Assembly: GCA_034336665.1 (NCBI GenBank)
Contig: CM067570.1
Coordinates: 11,430,002 to 11,494,001, forward strand
Length of the DNA stretch: 64,000 nt
Reading direction: 5' to 3'
Source: Luscinia megarhynchos
Taxonomy: Eukaryota > Chordata > Aves > Passeriformes > Turdidae
Shown: positions 38,041 to 48,612 of the stretch, piece after piece
Numbering within the stretch: position 1 is the first letter of the stretch
Layout: each line of letters begins with the position of its first letter
Notes under the pieces: model-generated
Database searches by the model: none
What the model was told of the DNA's origin: nothing
The model's input: only the letters and a program-made list of their open reading frames with translations
Position numbers and translations under genes: made by a program

Positions 38041-39039
38041 AGCTGTTTTGGCCAGTTTTAGATGTGGTCCAGCCTGCTAGAATTGAAAATCTTCCTCTGA
38101 GATGATGATCACAAGGGGTGCTGATGATGATTAACTCAAGAGGAAGGGGGGTGAGATAATACAGTGGAAATTTTAAAATGATAAGTCGGTAAACACAGGG
38201 ATGATTTCCTCCTCCACAGACAAACAACACTTCCAGTGCCTTAGGATGAGTCATGTCCTATTTAGAAGAGGAGCAGCCCAAGCATTAGCTTGTCAGCACT
38301 GAGTCTGGATGATGCTGGGATGGGAATGGCATAGGCAAGGGAAGGGACATGCAGCCACAACCCTTCTTTCCTTGTGTCCACTGGGACTATGTGCTCTAAC
38401 CTGCAGCACTGAGTCTTTGTGTCTTTGTCCTTTTTTTTTCCCTTTCCCTCTCCAAAATTACACTTTGGAGGAAAGCCTGAGCTCTCCTGAAGCTGGCAGA
38501 ACCCGTTGTCTCCAGTCACGAAACCCCTGAGCAGATGGGCACAGGTTTTGGCCAACCACAGTGGCAGTTGTTGAGCATTAAGGTCTGGAATCTCATCCAG
38601 GAGCAGCTGAGCGTTCCCCTTCTCCCTGGGCTGAGGGGAACAAGCATCTCCAGGTCCAGCACAAATATCCCACTGCTGCCACAGTGCAGCTTTGGCTCAG
38701 GACTGCATGGCCAGCAAAGGAAGCAGGAATGTACCAGCCTGTCACCTTCCAGTGTGGTGTAGGTACAGGGCCCACAGGAGAAGTGATCAAAGCTGCACTT
38801 TGCACCTCACTGCTGACCTGAGCAGAGGCAAACAACACATGCTATTGGAAACATCAGACTTGGTTTTGCTTTCCAGAAGTTGGTCAGGCAAGTTTTGTAT
38901 TGTGGTCTAATCTCTTGATTTAAAAGCCAAACTGAGAAATCACACACATCCAGTTCAAGAGGTGTTCCTTCAATAGCTTGGACTTGCAGTTTCACTGCTT
39001 TCATGTCCTGAGTAGAGTCTGGTACAGTACATTATATTC

Positions 39040-39445
39040 AGTAGACTGCCAGAAAGGGAGTTCATTTAGTTTGATGACAGATTAATACTGATTCACAAAT
39101 TAATTTTGTCTCTTTGTATATCAAGGGTGTCCGCAACTTATTTAATTTGTAATAAATATAATTATAGAAATGAATGAGCTATCAAGATTTTTAAAGTATG
39201 ATCCATCAATGTTGGCATGACTTGTAATCCTGGTCATTATAAATAAAATGGGTCTTTTGCAATATGGAATGCAATTTTCCCTGTAGTTTGTCTCATTATT
39301 TTCTGACATGTGGGTTAATATTAAATTACAATGCCTTAATTTTCAAATCAGGGCTCAATTTGTAAATAAGAGGTTAATAAATAACCTTTCCAGCTGGAGG
39401 CCTTATTGTAGCTTCATTAAAATAAACTTTTAAATGAGATGAAGC
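39040..39445. promoter_or_regulatory. Candidate conserved non-coding element, intergenic
   Basis: At least ten TAAT/ATTA cores occur in about 400 bases (CAGATTAATACTG, CAAATTAATTTTG, TATAATTATAG, GGTTAATATTAAATTAC, CCTTAATTTTC, GGTTAATAAATAACC), plus TCATTATAAATAAAATGGG. There is no repeat signature, and a CR1 copy starts 300 bases further on. Confidence 0.45.
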
Positions 39446-39749
39446 CTTGATGTACCCACATTGTCTCATCCGGTACATTGCAAAACAAAAAAAAAAATCT
39501 CCTATGGCTGCCAAAAAACCCTACCCAAAGTCACTGTGCCTCCAATACATTCCAGTGGTCTTTTAAATGTCCCACACCACTGGGCTGTGCCCTGGCTTGC
39601 TCCATGTGCTGCTCCCTGGCACGCTGAGGCTGCAGGGGGATGGTGTCACCCTGTGCTCTACAGTTCTCTGCTCCCTCAGCTTGTCACTGCTGTCACTGAG
39701 CTCAGGCCCACTCCTGATTCTTTGCCTGCTTTCTGCTGCATTTCACGTG

Positions 39750-39975
39750 AGGTTTTGGTAGGATGTTAGGAAAAATTTCTTCACTGGAAGGGTTGTGAAG
39801 CATTGGAATAGGCTGCCCAGGGGAGTGGTGGAATCACCACCCCTGGAAGTGTTCAAACAAAGTGCAGATGTGGTGCTTCAGGACATGGTTAGGTGGTGGA
39901 TTTGGCTGTGTTAGTTTTATGGTTGGGCTTTATGATTTTTTAGGTTTTTTCCAACCTAAATGATTCTGTGGTTCT
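39750..39975 (+). mobile_element. CR1 LINE 3'-truncated copy
   Basis: The stretch carries the recognisable CR1 3' domain in order: GTTAGGAAAAATTTCTTCAC, GGAATAGGCTGCCCAGGG, GTGGTGGAATCACCA, CTGGAAGTGTTCAA, a diverged TGGTTGGGCT region, and CCAACCTAAATGATTCTGTG at the end. It is one of the better-preserved repeats of the window. As usual for CR1 only the 3' part was inserted, so no protein is encoded. Confidence 0.9.
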
Positions 39976-40269
39976 CTAAAGCTCATGGTTGTGTCTCTCA
40001 TTACAACTTCCAGTGAAAAAGAAGACTTTTCTCAACAGGTACCACATTCTTCACAGGAATTTCATGTTCTGAGTTGGATTTCTGCAGTTGGAGAGATGGA
40101 AGGAAAGCTCTGACTTCTCCATTGAAGGCACACACTCATGACTGGCATTGTTTGGGCCCTGGACCTAAACTAAGCTGTTTTTTTCTTTTTCCATTGCTGA
40201 TTGAAAGGTTGGACAAAGGCTATTATCCTTGTAAAGGGGGACTTTCCCCTAGAAAAAAATAATATATGC

Positions 40270-40330
40270 AAGTTTATTTTAAAAAAACCAAAAAAACCAA
40301 ACCCCAAACACCCAACCCCAAAACAAGAAC
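40270..40330. repeat. A/C-rich low-complexity tract
   Basis: TTTAAAAAAACCAAAAAAAC is followed by CCCAAACACCCAACCCC. A smaller relative lies at about 10,040-10,070. The strand asymmetry is strong but no element is recognised. Confidence 0.75.
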
Positions 40331-42056
40331 TCCAAGATATGATAGGAAAACTCCAAAAAATCAGCCCACTCTTAAAGGAGTTGTTGGAGTACAGGCTGCT
40401 CTGTGAGACAGAGGTTCAACTAGTTTTGTCCATGAGTGCTGTTGCTCTGTGCTTTAACTGTGAGAAATGGTAGGCTCAAAATTTGTTGTCTTAAGAAAAA
40501 ACAAATGACCAAAAAAATCCCCAGGTCATTTGAGGATTTTTTTCCACCTAATTTGAGTAAGTTTTCATTTACTGTAGTAGGGAACACTGATGCATGTATA
40601 GAAGACCTAGTTTAAATTGCAACCCCCTGATGCTTCTCCTGCTTTTTTATTCAAAAAACTATTTTTTTCCCAGTAGTACTAAAGGTGTTTGAAATATATA
40701 AAAATAATAAACCTCATCCTCTCTATCATTGGGGTTTGTTCTGAGGGGAGAAATACCCTTTTTGTTCACCAGTTGTGCTCACAAAAAAGCCATTTCTAAG
40801 CCCTGCTGAATCTGTTGGAACATCTGGGGGCCAGTGCTTTGCCTGAAGGACTTTGTCAGCACTTAAACAAAGGCTGGGAAAAAGGTCTTACCTCAGCTAA
40901 TCTAATTGTAACACAGTACAGTATTTTGGTGTTATCTGGAATAATTTTGTACACCACTAAAATGTGGTTTTTCCTGTTAAAAGGAGGGATGATGCTAATC
41001 TAAAAGGCCCTCAGCCCCTTCATTTATTTTACACCTTTTTCTTTCTCAATCCCAACTTCCTGCACGTGAGACTACTCTGTAGAAAGATCAGGAGTGGAAA
41101 ACAACTCCATGTGAGCTCCTTAGAGACAACTTTTCCTGGTACTGATTCACCTGTGATGAAACCAGCCCATGTCTCTGCATAATAAATCTTCCTTTTTTAA
41201 AAAAACATAAATGACAGTTAAAACATTCTTGAAGAAATGTGCAGATAATAGTTTTGCTGAAAATCTTTTTGATGTCACTTTTGTACAAGACTACTTGAGA
41301 AGTCATGTTTCAGCCCCATACTCTTGTAAATTCAAAGTTTAGAGCTGGAGGGTTTTTAGAATAAAGTTGTTGATGTATTATTAGTATGTGTTAAATTTTT
41401 GGGAAAGCATTTGAGTGGATTCAGGTTATAAATGTCCCCCATATTTGGGCAAATACCATTTTTTGGAAGTGTTCAACGACCACAAAGCTGGCTCTTGTCT
41501 CTAAGAAAAAGGTTCTCAAACTCATTGATGTCCTTGGTGCTTTCAACACATAGACCACTGCTGATTTGTTCAAAATGCTGCCACTTATTTCCTGTTAATG
41601 ATGGAAATGCTGGGATCTATTTTCGTTTATCCAATTAAATAGAAACCTTCGCCTGGCTCAGCTCCAGTTTCTATTCCCTGAAAACATTTTTCACATTCTC
41701 TGACAAATCTCCTGACGTTGCTGAGACAAGCACTCATTTCCTGGGAGCTCCTCAAGCAGGGTGAGACCTGCTTGGTTCTTGGATGGCTGCTGACAAGGGA
41801 AATTCACTGGCCTGCAGGATGTGATTCCCATCACCACGTGGAGCTGCTGCTGCTACAGGGTGCTCAGCCTCCTGGACTGCAGAGCAAAACCCACTTTCTC
41901 AGCCCTCCTTAAGATCTCCCAGATATGGTTACTGAAGCCCTTTTTCAGAGTGCCTGGAGTGATGTTTAATCCTCTGTGCATTCCATCGAATTTCACTTAT
42001 CGTATTATTGATGAGTGACACAGAGGTTAAACGATTCGCATCAAGACATTTTGCTC

Positions 42057-42110
42057 AAAAAAAAAAAAAAAAAAGGAGAAAAAAAAGGAAAGAAGGGAAG
42101 AAGAGAATAC
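42057..42110. repeat. Poly(A) and purine tract
   Basis: Eighteen A are followed by a pure A/G tract of about 35 bases. Long purine runs can form triplex DNA. Confidence 0.85.
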
Positions 42111-43589
42111 ATCAGTTTTGAGTCAGTGGAGACACTTTGCTCAGATGCCAATCACACAGGAAAGTGCAGCAGGCAGGTACCTCCTCAGGGTGAAGCCACC
42201 TGGAGATTTCCAGGTTGGTCCTGTGCGGTAACAGCGGCAGAAAGGGAGAAGCACGTTTGTTTCCTGCAGCTTGGCTGAGCTGCAGAGCCTGGGAGTGCCT
42301 TTGCTCCGAGCTCTGGAGCCAAGGGCAGGGTGCTGGTGCTGCCAAAGGGTGGGGCAGCCCACCTACAGACTCCAGGCCTGGGGCTGGAGCTCCTTTCCAA
42401 GCCTGCTGCAAATCCATCCCAGCTGCGTTCCTGGGCTGCTGTCACTGCCAGGGTCATTTCCATGGCAGCAGGTGGCTGAAGCTCTCTGCTCACAGCACCT
42501 TTCAGGGGATGGATGGCTGCTTGCACCACTGAGCAAAAGAGGTAACAGAGCTAAAAATGGTGCTCTTGTTCCAGAAGTCCTTTGTGTGAAGCTCTACAGA
42601 TTTAAATTCTCAAAAAATAGATCTCTCTCACATTCCCATAAGCATCACTTCACTTCTTTGTTTTATTTTTGTCAGGGCCAGTTACACCTCATGGCCCATG
42701 GAATTTTGCAAGTGGAAGACATACTGGGAGACACAAAGCTATGAAGAAAATTAGCCCTGCTTTGTCCAGAGTTTTGCTTCCTTCCCCCCCTTCATTTGAT
42801 TTATTTTACCCACAACCACCACACTGTAACACAAACCTTGGTGCTTTGGCCAACATCCAGCTGTGAAAATTGTGCTCTTCTGCATGATCCACTCTGCAGG
42901 TGTCAGGAAAGCTGTTCCTCATGCTCCTGAGTCACAAAATGTCTGTCTGTCAAAGCCTGGCAGAGAAGATGTTTGTATGGGCAGAGCACTCCAGGGTCCT
43001 TCCCAAAGAGGAACAGAAAAGGGATGGTGACAGGGGAGACAGGGGACATTTGTAAGGTTGTCTTCATCTGTGCTTTTTCTGTACAGCAAATGGAGAAAGA
43101 GAGTCCTTTAGAAGACATTCAGAGCATCAGACCAAGCTGCTGCTTCAAAGTGCTTCCTTAAACATTCTTTTTCTATGAAGACTATCCTGGGCTGTAGTTA
43201 GGAAGAGTTAAGGCTAGACAGAGGAATATAGATCACAGATTTATGTAGTCCCATTCCTTGTTTTTCAGTGCAGAAACTGCCTTTTGTGGTGTGTTGCTAC
43301 ACCTTCTGCTCTCTGCTGATACCACCCTACACATGATGGTAAAGGTGGGATGGTAAAACAGCCTCTGACAGGCAAAGGTATCAGCCACAGAGTTTGCTTT
43401 TTGGTAAGCCATCAACACTTGGAAAGATGTTTCCAGCAAGTGCACTGTATTTGTGTGCAGCAGCTCTTCCAAAGGTGACAGTGTGGGGAAAATGGAAATA
43501 GGGAGGCAAAGGGACCATCCTATGAATCAGAAGTGCTGGTGCAATTAGAGAAAGCTACAGTAGCCACAAACCCTCAGCATATGTGAAAA

Positions 43590-44300
43590 CATTGCTTTGT
43601 TTTTCTTTTTTATTTTTTTAATTTTTTTTTACAACAAACATATTTAATATGGCCATTTCAAGTTTTACATGAAGCATAAATCAAAGGGAAATAAGTGTAC
43701 TGGGCACAGCACGGGCTGTTTTGTAGCTTCTAAATTTCTTAAGTGTTAGGTCATTTTACTTACAAGTTAAATGGCTGTCTGCAAGAGGCCTTGGTTGGTC
43801 ATAAATTGTCCTTCCAATAATATAAAACACACCATTTGTTTACCACACGTATGTGCTTCCAAGCAGATCCAGCAGCTCGTAAAGAGCAGGAGCCCCTATG
43901 TCATCCCTACAGAGACCACTGCAATAAAGAGTCTTGCAGTGACTCTGTACTCAGTAAGTGCAATCAGATCCAGCAACAGTAGCTTTTATGGGCTTTTTTC
44001 TCCCCTCCAGGAAAACCTGAGATATTAGTGCAATATTAAAGAGCTGTGATGGCTTTACCCAGAGTGGGATCTTACTCCTCCTATGCTCCCACTGGTGTAG
44101 GGAGTGGAGTGAGGTTAACACTCACCAAAGAAGGTCAGAATCAGTCCTGTTAGGATGGCTTGTTTTCATAAGGGATATGATTGATTAAAAAGAAGGTTAA
44201 TTGAATATTATGCAGCTGCCACAGTAGTATAAACTCCAAGCTCTGGCTTATAAACAACATTTGTTGCAGAAGGGTTATTACCTGCTTACAATTGGAGCAA
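43590..44300. promoter_or_regulatory. Possible conserved non-coding stretch close to the GLI2 3' end
   Basis: This stretch contains a T-rich run near 43,590-43,630, then TATTTAATATGGCC, CATGAAGCATAAATC, CCAATAATATAAAAC, GATTGATTAAAAAG and GGTTAATTGAATATTATGC. It lies 1.5-2.2 kb beyond the poly(A) site. The evidence is weaker than for the 33-39 kb blocks. Confidence 0.25.
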
Positions 44301-45808
44301 TGAGCCTTTTGTTCCTTGTTTATTCCAGGATGGTAAAGCAGTAAAAATGCACATGCTGGTACATGACCTCAGGTGGGCTCCTAGGAAATCTTAGCCCAGT
44401 TTAAGTAATAAATATGTTCTCACACCGGCAGAGGTGTGCCCTGATTGAACTCTGAAGAGAAACACCAGCTAAAAGCAGCATTTGATCTAGATTAAAAACC
44501 TACTTTAAGTGTTTGAAGTAGAAAAGCAGTAGGAGCTGATCTGAGTCTCCAAAGCTTCTTGTCAATAGAAAAGATCTGAACCATTTCCTTTTAATAACAT
44601 TACTGCATTTTTCTTGTGATTTCTGTAGTTCTTGGACAGTACAGAGGGGTGTGATATTTACCCAGTGGAGTTACAGGCTAACAGGATCACTAACACATTC
44701 ACTGCCTCAACCCAGATCAGGCTGATGGTGACCAGATTGGTGTAAGAGATCCACAGGAATATGGGATTCACCTTGCCCCACTGGAGAAGGCATCTAAGCT
44801 GGCTGCATGTGCCTAAAACATGAAAAATTAATTTCACAAGAGGCATGTGCTTTGAAGAAACACTGAAGGAACACAGAGGGTTTATCCCATTTATAGGAAT
44901 CCTGGAGACAGGGTGAGGGTTTGTCCCACCCCACAGGGAGGAAAAGAAGTGCATCCCTTCGGTTGCTTCTGCAAGAAACTGCTGGTTCATTTGCACCAAG
45001 TGTAATCCACTGATTCACTGGCCAACTGCTTTGCTCAGCAGCTTTCATTCCAAACTCATTGCTGTGCCCATGAGGATCACCTGTGAACAGCCTCCTCACC
45101 CTCCCTTAAGGCTCTAGCCCTGTGCACACCAACCCACCTCCACAAAAGCAAGTTGAAAATCAGTCTCTTGAGTAGCTGAGTAACTCTTGCTGCAGCCAAA
45201 TTAAATCTTTCTCATCAAGGAGCTGGATGAGATTCTAACTAGATCACAACTGATGTATCTATCAGTTGCTCACCCAATAATTGCCTCCCATCACATACAT
45301 AATGCAGAGATTAATTTCTCCTTTCTCCAAACTCAATATTCAATTTGCCACTGTCATAGCTCATCACAGCTCTGCTAATCTGTCTTATTTCTGTCTCATT
45401 TTGGACAATGACCAAGTCAGTCAACAAGCTATTTTTATGATAAATCTTCTGGTTGACAAATTTGTCCAGCCCTTGCTCTGGACCCCTCTCCTGTATGACC
45501 CCTGCTGCACTACTGTCCTTCAAATCAGCTCTGCCAAGAGGCAGTGAAAGACACCTGGGCAGCAGGACTGTGCTTGCAGCACACACTGACCTTGCTGCCT
45601 CTCTTTCTGCCACCTCCATCTCATTGCTAAGTGGAAGCCCTTCAAGCCAAGACCATTCCACATCTGTGCTGTATCACACACCTGCCCTACCAGCTCCTCA
45701 CCAGCTGTTCCTAAGCAGCACCAGAGTCCAACTGTGCTGGTGTGGTGAGCACAGGCCAAAACCAACCACCATTTGCCAATAAAAAGAAATAACAACAGAC
45801 ACAATGAG
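44301..45808. other. Intergenic, immediately downstream of GLI2
   Basis: Unique-looking sequence with no recognised exon or repeat. Open frames of 101-116 codons on the minus strand are unremarkable. Confidence 0.65.
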
Positions 45809-45827
45809 TTATGAAAAAAAATTACTT

Positions 45828-45833
45828 TTTAAT
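45828..45833 (-). terminator. GLI2: Distal polyadenylation signal ATTAAA of GLI2
   Basis: On the minus strand the text reads TTGTACATTAAAAAGT. It is followed about 20-30 bases later by a GU-rich stretch (TTGTGTCTGTTGTTATTTC), the usual downstream element. Cleavage is expected near 45,805-45,812. The combination is a better poly(A) site than the others I looked at in this area. Confidence 0.65.
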
Positions 45834-47245
45834 GTACAAAAGGTTTATATACAGGTTCAGCATGTTACCTCCATTCTTATGATGTAGAAAACAGCTAAAA
45901 ATGTTCTTAAGATATAAATTTGACAGAACAATTCACCTACAGTACTTTTAGTAATGATGTCTTCTATACATAATATATACAGTGCTGGAAAGATTATTAT
46001 AATACTTTTTCAGTAAAGGAAGGAAGACCACCACTGGAAAGTCCAAAAAATCTCAAGTCATTGGAGATTTGGTTTTGCTTCTGTATTTGAACTTTTGCTA
46101 ATGAGATATCTGTGAGGAAGGACTCAGGAGCCATCGTTGGCCTTTGCAGCTGTTAAAAAAGTCAGATTAGCAATCAAAGGACACACGAAACCCTGATCCA
46201 TCTCAGCACAAGGGATGCCCAGCTGTACTCCAAGCATCCAGGACAACATACAATGTCCTAGAACACGTAGTGCCCTCTTTTCATAAATGCAAAGGCAAGG
46301 GCAAGGTCAGTAACTGCAGGAGAATATATACAGCAGACTACAAAACAATCCCTTTAAACACAACTTTCACAGGAGACACAAATAAACAGCCAGGCACCTT
46401 GCTCTGCTCTCCTGTCCTCATGCACCCTGGATGTCAGCAGGAGTCATTGAGGGGTGAAGGGCAGGGCTGAGAGCACCCTGTGTGCACCCTCTGTGTTTGG
46501 GATGAGGATGGATGAGACTGCAGGATGCTGAGCAGCACCTCCCTGAACCAGCTGTACCCAGGGCTACCTGGCAGCAAAGCTGTCCTGATCCACCAGTGCC
46601 AAGCACAGCTCCTGCCTGTCTGAGATCAGAGTTTGCCTGGAGGTAGCACATGGCATTTTCATGTCAGCCCCTGGTCCTGCTGGGAGGACTGATCCTGACA
46701 TCAGCTTGTGCAAAAGGAAAGCAAAGATGCCAGAAAACACCTTTATAGAGCTGTCCTGGTCCTGGGCAGGGATCAGGTGCAAATGAGAACATCACACTGA
46801 TATGGCAGGGAGATGGGAAGGAAAGAGTGAAGCTCTGCAGATGCTGGAAGAACCTGGGGGGGATGTCACACTTGTTCCCTGCCCTTCAACAAACGGAGTA
46901 CAAAGTATTTGAGGCTATGAGAGCAGGATGAGAGGAATTGTCCTTGTCCAACACAATCTGAAATTAGGAAAGGCTGCCTCCCAAGTATGAGCACCCCACT
47001 GCTTCTACCCTTTTGTCTAACAACAGCAAAAATAAATAATGCAACAAAGATCAACTTACTGGCAGGTGGGACTGTCCTGGAAACAGCTGATCACTATTAC
47101 AAGCAGTTATATTCTGGTGTAGAATTTGGCTTTGGGAGGGCCCTGCTCCTCTTATCTCCTCCCCAGTGATGCTTCCAAGAGATTCTCACTGACCAAGCTA
47201 CTCTTCTGACTCAAATACTTGTTTTGAGACTATACACATCGAGTG

Positions 47246-47301
47246 CTGCAGGTGCAGTCTGCTAGTGCAGGTGCTGCAGGCTGCAGGTGCAGTCTGCTAG
47301 T
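47246..47301. repeat. 35-bp tandem duplication in the GLI2 3'UTR
   Basis: The 21-bp string starting CTGCAGGTGCAGTCTGC occurs at 47,246-47,266 and again, identical, at 47,281-47,301, giving 1.6 copies of a 35-bp unit rich in GCAGGTG. The identity suggests a recent local duplication. The repeated CAGGTG is an E-box core, but in a 3'UTR this is probably incidental. Confidence 0.8.
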
Positions 47302-48187
47302 CAAATGAACAACTCAGGTTGACTGTGGTACATTTTTTGGATACAGCAGTTTTTTCACACTGTGGGACATGTTATGCTAGCACTGGGTGCATGCCAACAA
47401 TCCTGCTAGTGGGGCAGCGTGTTTTGGCTTATTCTTGGCCCCACATCAGTGCAGCAGGGTGCCTGTTGGGCACATGGAACCCTGCATTGAGCACATCACA
47501 CAGACAAACCCTGGCAGATTAACCTGTTCCCCCAATGCTGCCACAGTGTACTCTGGGCTGGAACGACTGTAAAACTCTCTCCATCACCATCACTTGTTTC
47601 TGTGAGCACCTCAGCATGGAAAACCCACCAGAGAGTGAAGCTGCTGCAAAGCTGCACAGGATAGAGTAATGTGTGCTCCAGCACTCTGACATTAAAGATG
47701 CATGTGGGGCACTCGCAGGAAAGTCACTGTGTTCAGAAGGTGCAAAGTTATGCATGTGTGTCAGTCTGCACGCCAGAGCCTTCCTGCCACTGGGGATTAT
47801 TTCCCAGTGATTGCTGTTCCCAGACCTCTGCTCCACTCTGCACATGATATAAACCACGTTGTAAACACATCTGATCAAAGTGTGCATTCACCTTTTATGT
47901 GTCTCATCAATGTGTCTTTCCAATGTTTTCTCAGAAACACCACTATGTTTTTATAAATGTACATTTTATATACGCTTCTGACAATACACTATATTTGATT
48001 TTTAAAGGAAGAGAGGCCTTGGCTACTTAACAAGAAAGCATGGTAAGGCACTTTGCTGAGAAGCCATTTGGAAACATTGCTCTTTGCAAGGTACAAAGGT
48101 ATTTATGGTATAAAACAATACTGCTGGCAGAGGGCTTGTTTGGAGACTAAACCCTACTCTCATCAGAGCAGAATACATAGTATGGCT

Positions 48188-48193
48188 TTTATT
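48188..48193 (-). terminator. GLI2: Possible proximal polyadenylation signal AATAAA in the GLI2 3'UTR
   Basis: A canonical AATAAA on the minus strand lies about 420 bases after the stop codon. The downstream GU-richness is modest. It may be used for a short 3'UTR isoform, but the hexamer alone is weak evidence. Confidence 0.3.
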
Positions 48194-48612
48194 CTAACCA
48201 AAACCGCATCCTCCATTTCTTTCTGGGGCGGGTTGAAAACGGAATTTTTTTGCAAATGTAACTGACGGAAAATGATGGGGAGTGCTATTTACAGGGCTTC
48301 CCGGAAGGGAGGGTTTCATCTCTAACCACCCTCATGCTGTCTCCTAGCTTGGTGGTGATTCCCTTCAGTGCTCCGGGAAACCAAGCCCAAAAAATAATAC
48401 TAGAGGTATACCCTTGCGGTACTGAACTGCCTGCATATAGTTTACATAATTCTGTACACAGATTTTTAAAATTTTCAATTTGAAATCCTTTAACGTATTT
48501 AACACTTATAAAAAACCCTACTCTATTGAAACAGATTATTTTTGAAAAGCACATTCATACAGCTGCTTCACGCAGAGCCCCTTGGATAGCACCAAGGCTT
48601 TGTGCTTTACCA

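Larger units (their letters stand above)
39976..43589. other. Intergenic, nothing recognised
   Basis: A/C-rich and purine tracts are listed separately. The GC-rich stretch at 42,180-42,530 gives overlapping open frames on both strands (up to 157 codons) that share no known domain. Confidence 0.65.
45809..48612 (-). other. GLI2: GLI2 3'UTR
   Basis: The untranslated tail of about 2.8 kb runs from the GLI2 stop to the poly(A) signal at 45,828-45,833. No other exon-like structure lies between. Both ends (48,000-48,560 and 45,800-46,100) are AT-rich, with minus-strand AU-rich pieces, while 46,400-46,870 is richer in GC. A possible proximal AATAAA lies at 48,188-48,193 on the minus strand and could give a much shorter isoform. 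A 35-bp tandem duplication sits at 47,246-47,301. The distal end is inferred from signals, so the true length may differ. Confidence 0.65.
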
